64,000 nt of DNA from CAWAMD01 sp963783045. Lineage in GTDB: Bacteria > Actinomycetota > Nitriliruptoria > Nitriliruptorales > Nitriliruptoraceae. Shown here one piece after another: positions 62,841 to 64,000 of the stretch (the first letter of the stretch is position 1; each line of letters begins with the position of its first letter). The stretch spans positions 1,528,531-1,592,530 of the forward strand of contig CAWAMD010000005.1 of NCBI GenBank assembly GCA_963783045.1, given 5' to 3'. The translations under genes were made by a program, and so were the position numbers. A model generated the notes under the pieces. That model was not told where the DNA came from and made no database searches. It was given only the letters and a program-made list of their open reading frames with translations.

Positions 62841-63269
62841 TCACGCCGCGGGGACGACGGCGGCGTCGGCGAACCCCGCGCTCTCCGTGGCGAGGGATCG
62901 GGCGATGTTCGCCCCTCCGAGCCGGTGGAGCAGACCCGCGCCCCGACCCTCGAGCAGCACGCGCAGCGTGAGCTGCGTCCGGCCGTCCGGCAGCGACTCG
63001 AGCTCGTGCACGCCGACCATCCGGACGCCGAGCAGGCGCGTGGCCCAGGCGAAACGGCGCGGCTCCTCGGCGACCTCCACGGTCCACACTCGCGGAGGGA
63101 GGCCCGGCTGACGCAGCCTCGCGCGGCTACCGACCACGACCGGCCCCTCATCGAGCCGCTCGACGGCCGTCACCGTCGGCGTGACCGCGGGCAGCGCCGC
63201 GAGGTCGAGCGTCAGCGCCCAGACCCGCTCGATCGGCGCGTCGATGGTGAGGGTGTCGGTGATCTCCAT
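62841..63269 (-). CDS. SRPBCC-family (polyketide cyclase/START-like) protein
   Basis: The ATG at 63269 (GGGAG upstream) gives 142 residues with the START-like order: MEITDTLTIDAPIERVWALT, a beta sheet (RARLRQPGLPPRVWTVEVAE, RTQLTLRVLLEG) and a long C-terminal helix (NIARSLATESAGFADAAV). The fold binds a hydrophobic ligand. It is divergent from a TetR gene with a 16-bp palindrome between, so it is the likely target of that regulator. The 163 bp between this gene and the DUF222 start hold no gene. Confidence 0.84.
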   Translation of the reverse strand: MEITDTLTIDAPIERVWALTLDLAALPAVTPTVTAVERLDEGPVVVGSRARLRQPGLPPRVWTVEVAEEPRRFAWATRLLGVRMVGVHELESLPDGRTQLTLRVLLEGRGAGLLHRLGGANIARSLATESAGFADAAVVPAA

Positions 63270-63320
63270 GGTGGCTCCCTCGGAGGCGTGGGCGGACGCC
63301 CGACGCACCTCACGCTGATG

Positions 63321-63336
63321 TGTACCATCTGGTACA
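63321..63336. promoter_or_regulatory. TGTACCA-TC-TGGTACA operator between SRPBCC and TetR genes
   Basis: The 7-bp arms are perfect around a 2-bp centre. The site lies 51 bp upstream of the SRPBCC start and 69 bp upstream of the TetR start, where a TetR dimer could block both promoters. Confidence 0.7.
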
Positions 63337-63405
63337 GTCGCTGTCCAGAGTCCGGAATACGGGGACCAGACGGACGGGGTGGGTGACCGGAGGACGAGGA
63401 GCGGC

Positions 63406-63957
63406 ATGGGCGCACGGGAGGAGCTGCTGGAACGTGTCATCGCACACGTCGCCGAGACGGGCCTGGCAGACCAGAGCCTGCGCGAGCTCGCCGCCGGGGC
63501 CGGCACCAGCCACAGGATGCTGCTCTACCACTTCGGTTCCCGCGCCGGTCTGGTGGCCGCCATCGCGGCCACGATCGAGGCGCAGCAACGCGAGACGCTC
63601 ACGGCGCTGGCCCGGGAAGCCGACGGTCCGGCCGACCTGCAACGTCGGCTCTGGGCACAGGTGAGCGACCCGGCGATCGCGCCCTTCGTCCGGCTGTTCT
63701 TCGACGTGTTCGGGCTCGCGCTCGCGGGCGCCCCCGGCACCGAGGAGTTCCTCGACAACCTCGTCGAGCCCTGGCTCGCGGACGCCGAGGACGCCGCACG
63801 GGCTGTCGGTGCCCCGGCATCCCGTGACGAGCTCCGCCTCGGCGTGGCGGTGACCCGCGGTCTGCTCGTCGACGCCCTGGCGACCGGCGACGTGGCGGGT
63901 GCGTCCCGGGCCCACGAGCGCTTCATCGCGCTGTGGGAGGCGGGTCGCGCCTCGTGA
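63406..63957 (+). CDS. TetR-family transcriptional regulator
   Basis: The ATG at 63406 has GAGGA five bases upstream. The 183-residue protein carries the HTH (RVIAHVAETGLADQSLRELA, GAGTSHRMLLYHFGSRAGLV) and a helical ligand domain. The neighbouring SRPBCC gene and a perfect palindrome point to local control. The ligand is probably a small hydrophobic compound, by analogy only. Confidence 0.88.
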   Translation: MGAREELLERVIAHVAETGLADQSLRELAAGAGTSHRMLLYHFGSRAGLVAAIAATIEAQQRETLTALAREADGPADLQRRLWAQVSDPAIAPFVRLFFDVFGLALAGAPGTEEFLDNLVEPWLADAEDAARAVGAPASRDELRLGVAVTRGLLVDALATGDVAGASRAHERFIALWEAGRAS

Positions 63958-64000
63958 GGGCGGACCCGGCAGGCGAAGCGACGATGCGCACGACGCGCAC

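Noticed and set aside
1..64000. CRISPR array, tRNA, rRNA, prophage or IS element
   Set aside because: No spaced identical repeats, no tRNA cloverleaf or CCA end, no rRNA core sequences, no transposase DDE/Tyr-recombinase or phage structural genes were seen on either strand.

Overview
The window is a 64-kb stretch of very high-GC DNA (by eye above 70%) with tightly packed genes on both strands. It carries no rRNA, tRNA, CRISPR array or classical insertion sequence. The gene content points to an Actinomycetota chromosome: a wax ester synthase/DGAT, a FadA2-FabG4-HtdX operon and a FadE24-FadE23 pair in the mycobacterial order, F420-type LLM and Ddn-family enzymes, a mycothiol-type DinB enzyme, UdgX, a resuscitation-promoting-factor-like protein, DUF222/HNH (REP13E12-type) proteins, an ECF42 sigma factor with DGPF/YCII partners, and an LPXTG-anchored hydrolase. 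The genus cannot be fixed from the sequence alone; a lineage outside the mycolic-acid bacteria is plausible.

Layout. 1-6.4 kb: a broken serine hydrolase, the wax ester synthase, and the fadA2-fabG4-htdX beta-oxidation/reduction operon under an overlapping GTTAC palindrome. 6.4-14.3 kb: an LPXTG-anchored esterase, a membrane protein, an APC permease fused to two UspA domains and translationally coupled to a 45-residue membrane peptide, CorA, and an SDR. 14.4-24.7 kb: a frameshifted PAP2/kinase/LPG-synthase-type membrane protein, a GerMN/AMIN remnant, a cupredoxin, lipoproteins, a frameshifted ceramidase-PKD protein, a threonine-aldolase-like enzyme and a CocE-like hydrolase. 24.7-28.3 kb: fadE24-fadE23 divergent from a MerR regulator, with a dyad between them. 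28.5-38.4 kb: an Rpf-like protein, a 163-bp hairpin element, a DUF3556-like membrane protein coupled to an FAD oxidoreductase, a lipoprotein, UdgX, a PrmC-like methyltransferase, a hemerythrin/DUF2249 protein and an LLM enzyme. 38.5-45.9 kb: a mycothiol-type enzyme, a class III cyclase/ATPase regulator (broken) facing a cNMP-binding protein, a Ddn-membrane fusion and a LuxR regulator. 46-62.7 kb: two oppositely oriented DUF222-HNH genes bracket hydrolases, LLM enzymes, a PadR-membrane pair, LEH, a methyltransferase, the YCII-YCII-ECF42 unit and an FtsX-type ABC exporter. 62.8-64 kb: an SRPBCC protein divergent from a TetR regulator.

The recurring theme is lipid and acyl-CoA metabolism (storage lipid synthesis, beta-oxidation, extracellular esterases, ceramidase) plus envelope functions. 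Many one-gene regulators sit next to clean operator palindromes. At least six genes are broken by a single extra base, and several places hold gene tails or truncated genes. Either this locus is decaying or the assembly contains indel and joining errors; both readings are kept open below.
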